Shown: in pieces, positions 1-6,608 of the stretch
How the letters are laid out: each line of letters opens with the position of its first letter
Numbering within the stretch: the stretch's first letter is position 1
Source of the DNA: Sideroxydans sp.
GTDB taxonomy: Bacteria; Pseudomonadota; Gammaproteobacteria; Burkholderiales; Gallionellaceae
Direction: 5' to 3'
NCBI GenBank assembly: GCA_020057805.1
Contig: JAGVFD010000176.1
Coordinates: 1 to 8,014, forward strand
DNA: 8,014 bases
Program-made: the position numbers and the translations under genes
The notes under the pieces: generated by a model
Told to the model about the DNA's origin: nothing
Databases searched by the model: none
What the model saw: the letters and a program-made list of their open reading frames with translations, nothing else

Positions 1-68
1 ACCACGATGGCGGCAATGCCCGCCACCACGAAAGCACCAACCCACAAATCCAGTTTTGTTCTTTCCAT
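1..68 (-). CDS. mlaD: MlaD N-terminus (MCE-family lipid-binding subunit), cut by window edge
   Basis: Only the first 22 codons are present; the rest lies beyond position 1. They read MERTKLDLWVGAFVVAGIAA and onward: a short basic and polar start followed by a hydrophobic signal-anchor, as in MlaD proteins, which are held in the inner membrane by one N-terminal helix and expose an MCE domain to the periplasm. In the known Mla system MlaD forms a hexamer on the MlaFE transporter and handles phospholipids. The ATG is chosen because it lies 2 bases after the mlaE stop and is preceded by a GAGGAG ribosome binding site (minus strand, about 76-83) inside the end of mlaE, which points to translational coupling. 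The MCE domain itself is not visible, so the call rests on the N-terminus and on gene order mlaF-mlaE-mlaD. Confidence 0.85.
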   Translation of the reverse strand, partial: MERTKLDLWVGAFVVAGIAAIV

Positions 69-70
69 TC

Positions 71-859
71 TCAAGCTCCTCGAAACATGAATGCAGTCAA
101 AATCACATCCAACAACAAAATCGCCAATGAAGATTGCACCACGGTACGCGTGGTCGCACCCGATACGCCTTCTGCCGTGGGCGGCGCATCAAATCCTTCA
201 AACAAGGCGATGACGGTGACAGCCACACCGAATACAAAACTCTTCAACACGCCATTCATAATGTCATGCTGAAAATCGACGGTCGATTGCATCTGCGACC
301 AGAACGAACCTTCATCCACGCCAATGATCACAACGCCCACCACATAGCCGCCGAACACCCCCATCGCAGAAAAAATCGCCGCCAACAAAGGCATAGAAAT
401 GATGCCCGCCCAAAAACGCGGCGCAATGACACGAGCAAGAGGACTAACCGCCATCATCTCCATCGCAGCGATCTGCTCGGTGGCTTTCATCAGCCCAATT
501 TCAGCCGTCATCGCCGACCCCGCACGACTCGCAAACAACAAGGCCGCCAGCACAGGTCCCAGTTCGCGCACCAAACTTAACGCCACCAATGAACCCAGCG
601 CCGATTCAGAGCCGTAGCGTTTCAACGTTTCATAGCCTTGCAAGCCCAGCACAATGCCCACGAATAAGCCCGCCACGCCGATAATAATTAAAGACATCAC
701 GCCACTCGCGAACAGCTCTTTCACAATCAACTGAAAGCGGCGAAAGCTCATGCCCGAGTGGGTCAACGTCAAATATAAAAAGCGGGTCGCAAAACCAATG
801 CGCCATACCACATTGACGGCACGATGACCGACAGCACGCAAACTTTTAGCGATAGGCAT
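71..859 (-). CDS. mlaE: MlaE, ABC transporter permease for phospholipid transport
   Basis: A 262-residue integral inner-membrane protein, the usual length for the MlaE/YrbE permease family. It forms the membrane channel of the MlaFEDB complex, which moves phospholipids between the inner membrane and the periplasmic carrier MlaC. The family hallmark is at residues 98-125: RELGPVLAALLFASRAGSA followed by the AEIG motif and then a TEQIAAMEMM stretch (about 126-135). Hydrophobic membrane segments are visible at about 54-74, 100-117, 145-180 and 205-260. The N-terminal 50 residues form an amphipathic, Arg-rich interfacial region typical of the family. Its ATG overlaps the mlaF stop by one base (TGATG on the minus strand), so the two are translationally coupled. 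Nothing is truncated and no key motif is missing. Confidence 0.96.
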   Translation of the reverse strand: MPIAKSLRAVGHRAVNVVWRIGFATRFLYLTLTHSGMSFRRFQLIVKELFASGVMSLIIIGVAGLFVGIVLGLQGYETLKRYGSESALGSLVALSLVRELGPVLAALLFASRAGSAMTAEIGLMKATEQIAAMEMMAVSPLARVIAPRFWAGIISMPLLAAIFSAMGVFGGYVVGVVIIGVDEGSFWSQMQSTVDFQHDIMNGVLKSFVFGVAVTVIALFEGFDAPPTAEGVSGATTRTVVQSSLAILLLDVILTAFMFRGA

Positions 860-1659
860 CAGGCGCTCACTTTCAAATCTTGCGCATAACTACGCGCGCC
901 CGCGTGTTGAAACGGTATCGGGCCATCTATTTCGCCATGCACGAATTGATGCACAAAGGGCTTGTCCGAAGCGCGTATCTCATCTGGCGTCCCCTCGGCC
1001 ACAATCACCCCATCTGCGATGAAATAAACGTAGTCCACAATCTTCAAAGATTCCTGTACGTCATGCGTCACCACCACCGAGGTCGCCCCCAAGGCATCGT
1101 TCAGTTTGCGAATCAACTGCCCTACCACCGACAACGAGATAGGGTCGAGTCCCGCAAACGGTTCATCGTACAAAATCAACATGGGATCGAGTGCCACCGT
1201 GCGCGCCAAGGCCACACGGCGCGCCATACCGCCGGACAATTCGGCAGGAAATTGCGCGTGCGTACCGCGCAACCCAACGGCGTGCAACTTCATCATTACC
1301 AAATCGTGAATAATTTCTTCGGGCAGATTGGTGTGTTCGCGCATTTGGAATGCCACGTTGTCGAACACCGACATATCTGTGAACAGTGCGCCAAATTGAA
1401 ACAGCACGCCCATTTTGCGGCGCACTTCATACAGCTCGCGCTGATTCATCTCGTGAATAACGCTACCGTCGAACTTTACACTGCCGCGTGTGGGCTTCAG
1501 TGCGCCACCGATGAGCCGCAGCAATGTCGTCTTACCACAGCCGCTACCGCCCATTACCGCAATCACCTTGCCCTTACCAAAGGACATGTTGATGCCGTTC
1601 AGAATCGCGCGCTGATCGTACGAAAAATTAACGTCCTGAATTTCAACCAAGGCTGACAC
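859..1659 (-). CDS. mlaF: MlaF, ABC transporter ATP-binding protein for phospholipid transport
   Basis: A 266-residue cytoplasmic nucleotide-binding subunit that energises MlaE. All ABC motifs are present: Walker A GGSGCGKTT (37-45), Q-loop Gln88 in LFQFGALF, signature LSGGM (141-145) followed by ARRVALAR, Walker B LILYDEP with Asp165 and Glu166, D-loop GLD (170-172) and switch His199 in VVVTHD. The signature LSGGM in place of LSGGQ is the form found in MlaF/Ttg2A-type proteins. A C-terminal tail of about 40 residues follows the core, as is usual in the family. The start is GTG at 1657-1659, giving MSALVEIQDVNFSYD; an AAAGAGA purine stretch lies just upstream. It is the first gene of the leftward operon, with mlaE and mlaD following. 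Confidence 0.96.
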   Translation of the reverse strand: MSALVEIQDVNFSYDQRAILNGINMSFGKGKVIAVMGGSGCGKTTLLRLIGGALKPTRGSVKFDGSVIHEMNQRELYEVRRKMGVLFQFGALFTDMSVFDNVAFQMREHTNLPEEIIHDLVMMKLHAVGLRGTHAQFPAELSGGMARRVALARTVALDPMLILYDEPFAGLDPISLSVVGQLIRKLNDALGATSVVVTHDVQESLKIVDYVYFIADGVIVAEGTPDEIRASDKPFVHQFVHGEIDGPIPFQHAGARSYAQDLKVSA

Positions 1660-1692
1660 GAATTCTCTTTTGCCAAATTTATTAAGGCGCGC

Positions 1693-1722
1693 ATTCTAGC
1701 ATCACCTCGCATCAGTTCTAAA
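1693..1722 (-). promoter_or_regulatory. Candidate sigma70 promoter for mlaFED
   Basis: Read on the minus strand there is TTTAGA (1717-1722), an 18-base spacer, then TAGAAT (1693-1698). The -10 is preceded by TGC, giving an extended -10 (TGnTAGAAT). It lies about 33 bases upstream of the mlaF GTG, a suitable distance for a short leader. The call is by eye only. Confidence 0.5.
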
Positions 1723-1735
1723 CTCGCATCGCCCC

Positions 1736-1764
1736 TTGAGCTTATAGCCATTAGTGGCTATCCT
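1736..1764 (+). promoter_or_regulatory. Candidate sigma70 promoter for the response regulator and pilus cluster
   Basis: TTGAGC (1736-1741), a 17-base spacer and TATCCT (1759-1764) form a reasonable sigma70-type promoter pointing right. The expected transcript start near 1771 would leave a leader of only about 25 bases before the TTG start at 1797. The spacer and part of the -10 are occupied by a perfect inverted repeat (1744-1761), so binding there would block the polymerase. Confidence 0.45.
1744..1761. repeat. Perfect inverted repeat, possible operator
   Basis: ATAGCCA and TGGCTAT are exact reverse complements (7-bp arms) separated by TTAG. The element sits between the candidate -35 and -10 of the rightward promoter and overlaps the first bases of the -10. 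The size and symmetry fit a dimeric regulator site, for example autorepression by the adjacent response regulator, but the binder is unknown. It is too short and lacks the T-run for an intrinsic terminator. Confidence 0.45.
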
Positions 1765-1796
1765 GCGCCCGTCCTTAACTTCGCCCCAAGCCCATT

Positions 1797-3212
1797 TTGA
1801 CCGCAGAAACGCTCCCTGACCTACTCATCGTAGATGACGATCCGCTCATACGTGATTCGTTAAATTTAGTGTTGTCCGATGAGTTCAACGTGTTACTCGC
1901 CCAAGATCGGGCGCATGCCATCCGCTTGGTGCGCGACTTATCCGCCCCACCGCCATTGGCTTTGGTTGATTTGGGATTACCCCCGACACCCCACCGCCCA
2001 CAAGAAGGTTTTCGCCTCATTACCGAATTATTGGCGCACTCGCCCAGCATCAAAATCATCACCCTATCGGGGCAAAGCGAAGAGGGTAATGCGCGCCATG
2101 CGCGCGCACTTGGCGCCATCGACTTCATCGCCAAGCCCTGCAAACCCGAACAAATTCGCGCGGTGTTGCGTGCCGCATTAGCCGCCCAACACAGCGAGCA
2201 GCAAAGCGTCACCGCTGAACAAGCGCAACTCGGCATTGTGGGCAACAGCCCGCCAATACAAGCCTTGCGCAGCCAAATACAAATGTATGCCAGCACCCCC
2301 TACCCCGTGTTGATTCAAGGGGAATCTGGAAGTGGTAAAGAATTAGTGGCCGCGGCCTTGCGCCAGTTAAGCAAGGGGCATGGTGCACCGTTTGTGGCAC
2401 TCAACTGCGCTGCCATCGCCCCTAATTTGCTGGAGTCCACTTTGTTTGGACATGCCAAGGGCGCTTTCACGGGCGCGACTGCCGCGCAAATCGGCTTTTT
2501 TGAACAAGCCGCCAACGGCATTTTATTCCTCGATGAAATTGGTGAGCTACCCCAAGAGTTGCAAGCCAAGCTATTACGCGTCTTAGAAAACGGCGAATAT
2601 CAGCGCTTGGGCGAAACTGCCACACGCAAAAGTGCGGCACGCATTATTGCAGCGACCAATTTAGACTTGGCTCAAGCCGTGCGTGACGGACAATTTCGCG
2701 GCGACCTATTCCACCGCTTGAGTGTGTTCACCCTCAATGTGCCGCCGTTACGCGATTTAGGTGAAGACAAGCTACGCTTACTCGAACACTTTCGCGATTT
2801 CTACGCTAAACAACTACAACGCCCTGCCTTTGTATTAGATGCGAGCGCTAGTAGCGCATGGCTAGCCTATCGCTTCCCCGGCAATACGCGCGAGCTACGC
2901 AACATTGTGATTCGCCTAGTTACCAAGTATTCATCTGCGACAGTGAATGCGGCACAACTGGAAGCTGAATTTGACACCCAAACACCGCTCACTAGCCTAG
3001 CAAGCGAAGCGAGTAACGACGCTAAACAACTCCTCTTACAAGGAGGCTTTAATTTAGACGAGCGGTTACTTGGCTATGCGCAAACTTACATTAATGCCGC
3101 GATGGATATTGCTCAAGGCAATGTCAGTGAAGCGGCCAAGTTGTTAGGCATTGCGCGCACCACACTATATAGCCGTATGGAATCCGCCCAAAAACACAAG
3201 GCAAATCAATAA
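1797..3212 (+). CDS. NtrC-family response regulator (receiver, sigma54 AAA+ activator, Fis-type HTH)
   Basis: A 471-residue two-component transcription activator. The receiver domain (about 8-128) is complete: acidic pocket Asp13/Asp14, phosphoacceptor Asp58 in LVDLGLPP, Thr89 and Lys113. The central AAA+ domain (about 146-375) has Walker A GESGSGKE (175-182), the sigma54-contacting loop GAFTGA (222-227) and Walker B LFLDEI (243-248), so it should open sigma54 promoters by ATP hydrolysis. The C-terminus carries a Fis-like helix-turn-helix near GNVSEAAKLLGIARTTLYSR. The VDLGLPP...EGF receiver style resembles the PEP-CTERM-locus PrsR type, judged from memory. The start is the rare codon TTG at 1797-1799 with no clear Shine-Dalgarno; ATT at 1794 is the only adjacent in-frame alternative, so expression may be weak. 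No sensor kinase is present in the window. It lies 10 bases before the MshM-like gene, probably in the same transcript, and control of the pilus cluster is an inference from that position. Confidence 0.93.
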   Translation: MTAETLPDLLIVDDDPLIRDSLNLVLSDEFNVLLAQDRAHAIRLVRDLSAPPPLALVDLGLPPTPHRPQEGFRLITELLAHSPSIKIITLSGQSEEGNARHARALGAIDFIAKPCKPEQIRAVLRAALAAQHSEQQSVTAEQAQLGIVGNSPPIQALRSQIQMYASTPYPVLIQGESGSGKELVAAALRQLSKGHGAPFVALNCAAIAPNLLESTLFGHAKGAFTGATAAQIGFFEQAANGILFLDEIGELPQELQAKLLRVLENGEYQRLGETATRKSAARIIAATNLDLAQAVRDGQFRGDLFHRLSVFTLNVPPLRDLGEDKLRLLEHFRDFYAKQLQRPAFVLDASASSAWLAYRFPGNTRELRNIVIRLVTKYSSATVNAAQLEAEFDTQTPLTSLASEASNDAKQLLLQGGFNLDERLLGYAQTYINAAMDIAQGNVSEAAKLLGIARTTLYSRMESAQKHKANQ

Positions 3213-3218
3213 GGGGAG
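3211..3218 (+). promoter_or_regulatory. Ribosome binding site fixing the MshM-like start
   Basis: AAGGGGAG overlaps the stop codon of the response regulator and lies 4 bases before the ATG at 3223. It decides against the longer in-frame start at 3151, which would add 24 unrelated residues from inside the preceding gene. The family's usual N-terminus, MYLEHFGLNEPPF, begins exactly at 3223. Confidence 0.75.
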
Positions 3219-3222
3219 CAGC

Positions 3223-4752
3223 ATGTATTTGGAACATTTCGGCCTCAACGAGCCGCCTTTCAAAATAACGCCCGTCACTGATTTCTTCTTTTCTGGCGCT
3301 AATCGCGGCGAAATTCTAGATGCGCTGGTGTATGCCATTACCGACGGTGAAGGCATCGTCAAAATTAGCGGCGAGGTAGGGAGCGGCAAGACCATGCTGT
3401 GCCGCATGTTGCTGGACAAACTACCCGTTCATATCAAAGCCATTTATCTGGCCAACCCCAGCTTGTCTCGCGATGAATTGTTGTATGCCATCGCCGATCG
3501 CCTAGGTCTGAATTTAGAAGGTCAGCGCGTCAACGTCATTCTGCAAAGCTTACAAAACGATTTGGAATCCAAATACGGACGCGGCGAACGTTGCGTGGTG
3601 CTGGTGGATGAAGCCCACGCCATGCCGCTGGAAACGCTGGAAGAGTTGCGCCTGCTGTACAACCTGCAAGTGGGCAAACATAAATTGCTGCAAATCGTAC
3701 TGTTCGGACAACCCGAGCTAGATGAAAAGTTAGCGCAAACCAACATGCGCCAACTCAAAGATCGCATTGTTCACCACTTCACTATCTTGCCCTTGTCGCA
3801 AAAAGTCATCCATTCGTACCTGATGTTTAGAATGCGCAAAGCCAATTACAAAGGCCCAGATATTTTTTCGACTGACGCCGAAAAGCTCATTGGCAAAGCC
3901 TCTCACGGGCTCATGCGTCGCGTGAACGTGTTAGCGGACAAATCTTTACTCGCCGCGTTTGTAGAAAATACCCATTTGATTGAAGCGCGCCACGTACAAG
4001 CCGCCATTCGCGATAGCGAAATGACGCCTATGCACCAATGGATGAATCGGAAAAATATAGCCATTGTGGGCGGGCTTGTCTTGCTAGCCGGTATTTTGAT
4101 GGGTGCTGGCTGGCTGTTACGTAGCGAAAGCCAGCCCAAGGTTGAAGCTATTGCGGCTGCCCCACAAGTTACGCCTACCATTAGCGCCGAACCCAGCGCG
4201 GCATCAATCGTCGTCGCACCCATTACTCCTGCGCCGATTGTCGTGGCCACTACCGCTCCTGCTGCACCCATTGCCCAAACACCCACCTCCCCCATTACGA
4301 CTCCAGTGCTTGTCAGCCCGGCCGTCAGCAGCACTAACCTTGCGCCTGAAACTGCCAAAGCTACCCCCAAAGCAACACCCACCCCACCCGCAGCAAAGCC
4401 CAGCGCAGCACCTACACCTGACACTTCTGCTGCAAGTTACGGCTTGTTACAGCAACGTTTGGACGCCACACGCCAAGTCATTACCAGCGCACCTGCTGGC
4501 AGCGCCAGCATTCAGCTGTATTACACCGAAAACGTCACGCCAGCGCGCATGGAGGGCTTCTTGGGGCGCGCACAACAACTGGGCGTATTGGACAAAATAT
4601 ATATCCTGCCCATTAAGCTACATGAACGTGATGCCTTCCGCGTTCTCTATGGCATCTATGCCAATAGCGAGGAGGCACGCATTGGCATCGCAGCATTGCC
4701 GCAACGTTACCAAGATGCATTTGCACCTACTTTGCACTTGCTAGACAACTAG
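3223..4752 (+). CDS. mshM: MshM/ExeA-like AAA ATPase with transmembrane segment and SPOR-like C-terminal domain
   Basis: A 509-residue protein in three parts. Residues 1-265 are an ExeA/GspA/MshM-type AAA ATPase starting MYLEHFGLNEPPF, with Walker A GEVGSGKT (50-57), Walker B VVLVDEAH (125-132) and a sensor-like LFGQPELDEKL stretch. Residues about 278-299 form one membrane helix. Residues about 300-405 are a low-complexity Ala/Pro/Thr linker, expected to be periplasmic. Residues about 428-509 look like a SPOR domain, with SIQLYY opening and FRVLYGIYANSEEARIGI near the end; SPOR domains bind denuded peptidoglycan glycan strands. Known MshM proteins are about 280 residues, so this one carries an added wall-binding tail, comparable in plan to ExeA with its own peptidoglycan-binding tail, which helps secretin assembly. 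It lies between the regulator and the secretin gene mshL. The symbol rests on family and context; 'ExeA-like ATPase' would be the conservative name. Confidence 0.85.
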   Translation: MYLEHFGLNEPPFKITPVTDFFFSGANRGEILDALVYAITDGEGIVKISGEVGSGKTMLCRMLLDKLPVHIKAIYLANPSLSRDELLYAIADRLGLNLEGQRVNVILQSLQNDLESKYGRGERCVVLVDEAHAMPLETLEELRLLYNLQVGKHKLLQIVLFGQPELDEKLAQTNMRQLKDRIVHHFTILPLSQKVIHSYLMFRMRKANYKGPDIFSTDAEKLIGKASHGLMRRVNVLADKSLLAAFVENTHLIEARHVQAAIRDSEMTPMHQWMNRKNIAIVGGLVLLAGILMGAGWLLRSESQPKVEAIAAAPQVTPTISAEPSAASIVVAPITPAPIVVATTAPAAPIAQTPTSPITTPVLVSPAVSSTNLAPETAKATPKATPTPPAAKPSAAPTPDTSAASYGLLQQRLDATRQVITSAPAGSASIQLYYTENVTPARMEGFLGRAQQLGVLDKIYILPIKLHERDAFRVLYGIYANSEEARIGIAALPQRYQDAFAPTLHLLDN

Positions 4753-4771
4753 CAGAATCCACCCTAACTCA

Positions 4772-4800
4772 CTGAACCATAAAATATATAGGCCTATCTG
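4772..4800 (+). promoter_or_regulatory. Weak candidate promoter and 10-bp palindrome upstream of mshL
   Basis: The 110-base gap 4753-4862 is the only sizeable gap within the pilus cluster, so a second promoter is plausible here. An AT-rich AAAATATATA run leads into ATAGGCCTAT, a perfect 10-bp palindrome (4788-4797). CTGAAC (4772-4777), a 17-base spacer and TATCTG (4795-4800) make a weak sigma70-like pair. The bases from 4791, GGCCTATCTGCGC, closely resemble GGCTATCCTGCGC at 1756-1768 in the upstream promoter. No -24/-12 sigma54 promoter with correct spacing and no terminator hairpin was seen in this gap. Confidence 0.25.
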
Positions 4801-4862
4801 CGCATTGCTTGATTCGCATAATTAGTGTTACCTTTCAGCAAAACTAACAAGGGAAGAACAGA

Positions 4863-6608
4863 ATGAAACCAATCTACGCACTGTTTCTTACGTCCGGTTT
4901 CGTCGCACTTTCTGCATGTGGCACGAAAGCGATGAAGCCTTCCGCCCAGCACCTTCAACAAACACCAGAAACCGTCCAAGCGCCGCCGCGCAACATTCCG
5001 CCTGCCAGCAAAAACGCGGTTGTATTGCCTCCACCGAAAGCCGCAGTCAAAGTTGAAACGTACAGCGTAGTAGTCACCAACCTACCTGCACACGACCTAT
5101 TGTTTGCCTTAGCGCGCGATGCCAAATTAAACAGCGACATTCACCCCAGCGTGCAAGGTGAAGTCAGCATCAACGCCATCAACCAAACCCTGCCGCAAAT
5201 CCTCGACCGCATTTCTAGACAAGTCGATATGCGCTATGAAATCAGCAATGGCGTGTTGGTTGTAATGCCCGACTCGCCCTACCTAAAAAGCTACAAAATT
5301 GATTACGTGAATATGTCGAGGGATGCCGAAGGGGGCGTGGCAAATGGCAATCAAATTGGCGGTGGGTTAGGTGTAAATAACTCTAGGTTGACGATTACGA
5401 ACACTACAAAGAATCACTTCTGGGAAACCCTAGTAAAAAACGTGACCGACATGCTGCGAGAAACAGACAAAATTCTGCCGGAAGGGTCGAGTGAAACAAC
5501 AGTGCAACAGAACGGCACAAAAAGTACCAGCGCACCTGCCAAACCTAATGCAAAGACTGCCGGAAAAGATGATGCGGGCAACAATAGTGACGCGACCGTT
5601 ATCGAAGGTGAGGGCACTACCGTCACACGCCGCAGTACCTTCCGTGAGGCTGCATCCGTTATCTCTAATCCAGAAGCGGGCGTGTTGACTGTACGTGCCA
5701 CCAGCCGCCAGCATGAAAAAATTAACGAGTACATCACGCAAGTGATGCGCAATGCGCGTCGCCAAGTGTTGATAGAAGCCACCATTGCGGAAGTGCACTT
5801 AAGTAGTAATTACCAACAAGGCATCAACTGGTCGCGCCTGATTCCTGCGGGCAAAAAAGGCATTTCCATTGGGCAAGGTGGTGCGGCGGTTACCCCTGGC
5901 ACGCAAACTACGGGCGCAATGATTTTGAACTACGCTGACCCCACATCAGCGATTGCAACATTGGCAGGCAGTGTGAAATTGTTGGAGACTTTTGGTGATG
6001 TTAAAGTGCTTTCCAGCCCAAAATTGAGCGTGATGAATAACCAAACGGCGATGTTGCGCGTGGTGGATAACAACGTTTATTTCATTGTCAGCTCAACTAC
6101 CACCCCCGCCACTGCCACCAGTGGCCCTATTACCACCTACACCACGGTAGTCAACACCATTCCTGTCGGTTTTTCCATGAGCGTGACGCCACAAATCAGC
6201 GAAAACGATACGGTTTTACTAAATGTACGTCCCACCATCACGCGACTACTAACCCCTGCGGATGACCCAACGCCAAACTTGCTGGTGAAAAATCAAATTC
6301 CACAAGTATCTACGCGCGAAATGGAGTCCGTACTCAAAATCGAAAACAATCAAATCGCTATTTTGGGCGGTTTGATGCAAGACGAAATTGACAACCAATC
6401 GAATGGCATTCCCGGACTCAGCAGCCTTCCTTTCCTAGGCAACGCCTTCAAAAATCGCGATGACACCAAGACCAAAACCGAGTTGGTTATCTTCTTACGT
6501 CCCGTGGTCATTAAAGAATCCAGCCTCAACGGTGATTACAGCAACTATCGCGGCAATTTGCCCGACGAACAGTTTCTGAAGCCAGAAAGTGAAAAGGCAC
6601 AACCATGA
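4863..6608 (+). CDS. mshL: MshL-type secretin, outer-membrane lipoprotein of the MSHA-like pilus
   Basis: A 581-residue protein forming the ring-shaped outer-membrane gate through which the pilus passes. The N-terminus is a lipoprotein signal with lipobox LSAC and acylated Cys19; Gly20 follows, so sorting to the outer membrane is expected. A Pro-rich spacer leads to a secretin/TonB short N-terminal (STN) domain at about 64-138. The N1-like region to about 298 is interrupted by a polar low-complexity insert (about 208-255). The secretin beta-barrel domain spans about 300-550, with VLSSPKLSVMNNQTA (382-396), VGFSMSVTPQISEND (435-449) and the secretin signature GIPGLSSLPFLGNAF (515-529) running into ELVIFLRPVVI. 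AGGGAAG at about 4850-4856 is the ribosome binding site. The stop overlaps the mshN start by four bases (ATGA at 6605-6608), so the two are coupled. The lipobox and short length favour MshL over PilQ or GspD. Confidence 0.93.
   Translation: MKPIYALFLTSGFVALSACGTKAMKPSAQHLQQTPETVQAPPRNIPPASKNAVVLPPPKAAVKVETYSVVVTNLPAHDLLFALARDAKLNSDIHPSVQGEVSINAINQTLPQILDRISRQVDMRYEISNGVLVVMPDSPYLKSYKIDYVNMSRDAEGGVANGNQIGGGLGVNNSRLTITNTTKNHFWETLVKNVTDMLRETDKILPEGSSETTVQQNGTKSTSAPAKPNAKTAGKDDAGNNSDATVIEGEGTTVTRRSTFREAASVISNPEAGVLTVRATSRQHEKINEYITQVMRNARRQVLIEATIAEVHLSSNYQQGINWSRLIPAGKKGISIGQGGAAVTPGTQTTGAMILNYADPTSAIATLAGSVKLLETFGDVKVLSSPKLSVMNNQTAMLRVVDNNVYFIVSSTTTPATATSGPITTYTTVVNTIPVGFSMSVTPQISENDTVLLNVRPTITRLLTPADDPTPNLLVKNQIPQVSTREMESVLKIENNQIAILGGLMQDEIDNQSNGIPGLSSLPFLGNAFKNRDDTKTKTELVIFLRPVVIKESSLNGDYSNYRGNLPDEQFLKPESEKAQP

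Noticed and set aside
880..1656. Long open frame on the plus strand opposite mlaF (258 codons).
   Set aside because: It is antisense to a gene with every ABC motif, has a His/Arg/Gln-rich composition typical of a shadow frame, and shows no domain or ribosome binding site.
2636..2651. GGCACGCATTATTGCA inside the response regulator resembles a sigma54 promoter.
   Set aside because: The GG and GC are one base too far apart (13 instead of 12), spacing is strict for sigma54, and the bases are explained by the AAA+ coding sequence.
2845..2857. GCGCTA-G-TAGCGC near-palindrome in the response regulator gene.
   Set aside because: It is in the middle of a well-supported coding region with no T-run after it and encodes an Ala/Ser stretch; most likely chance.
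3151..3222. Extended start of the MshM-like gene 24 codons upstream.
   Set aside because: It would overlap the regulator's helix-turn-helix coding end and adds residues unlike the family; the ATG at 3223 has a strong ribosome binding site and the typical N-terminus.
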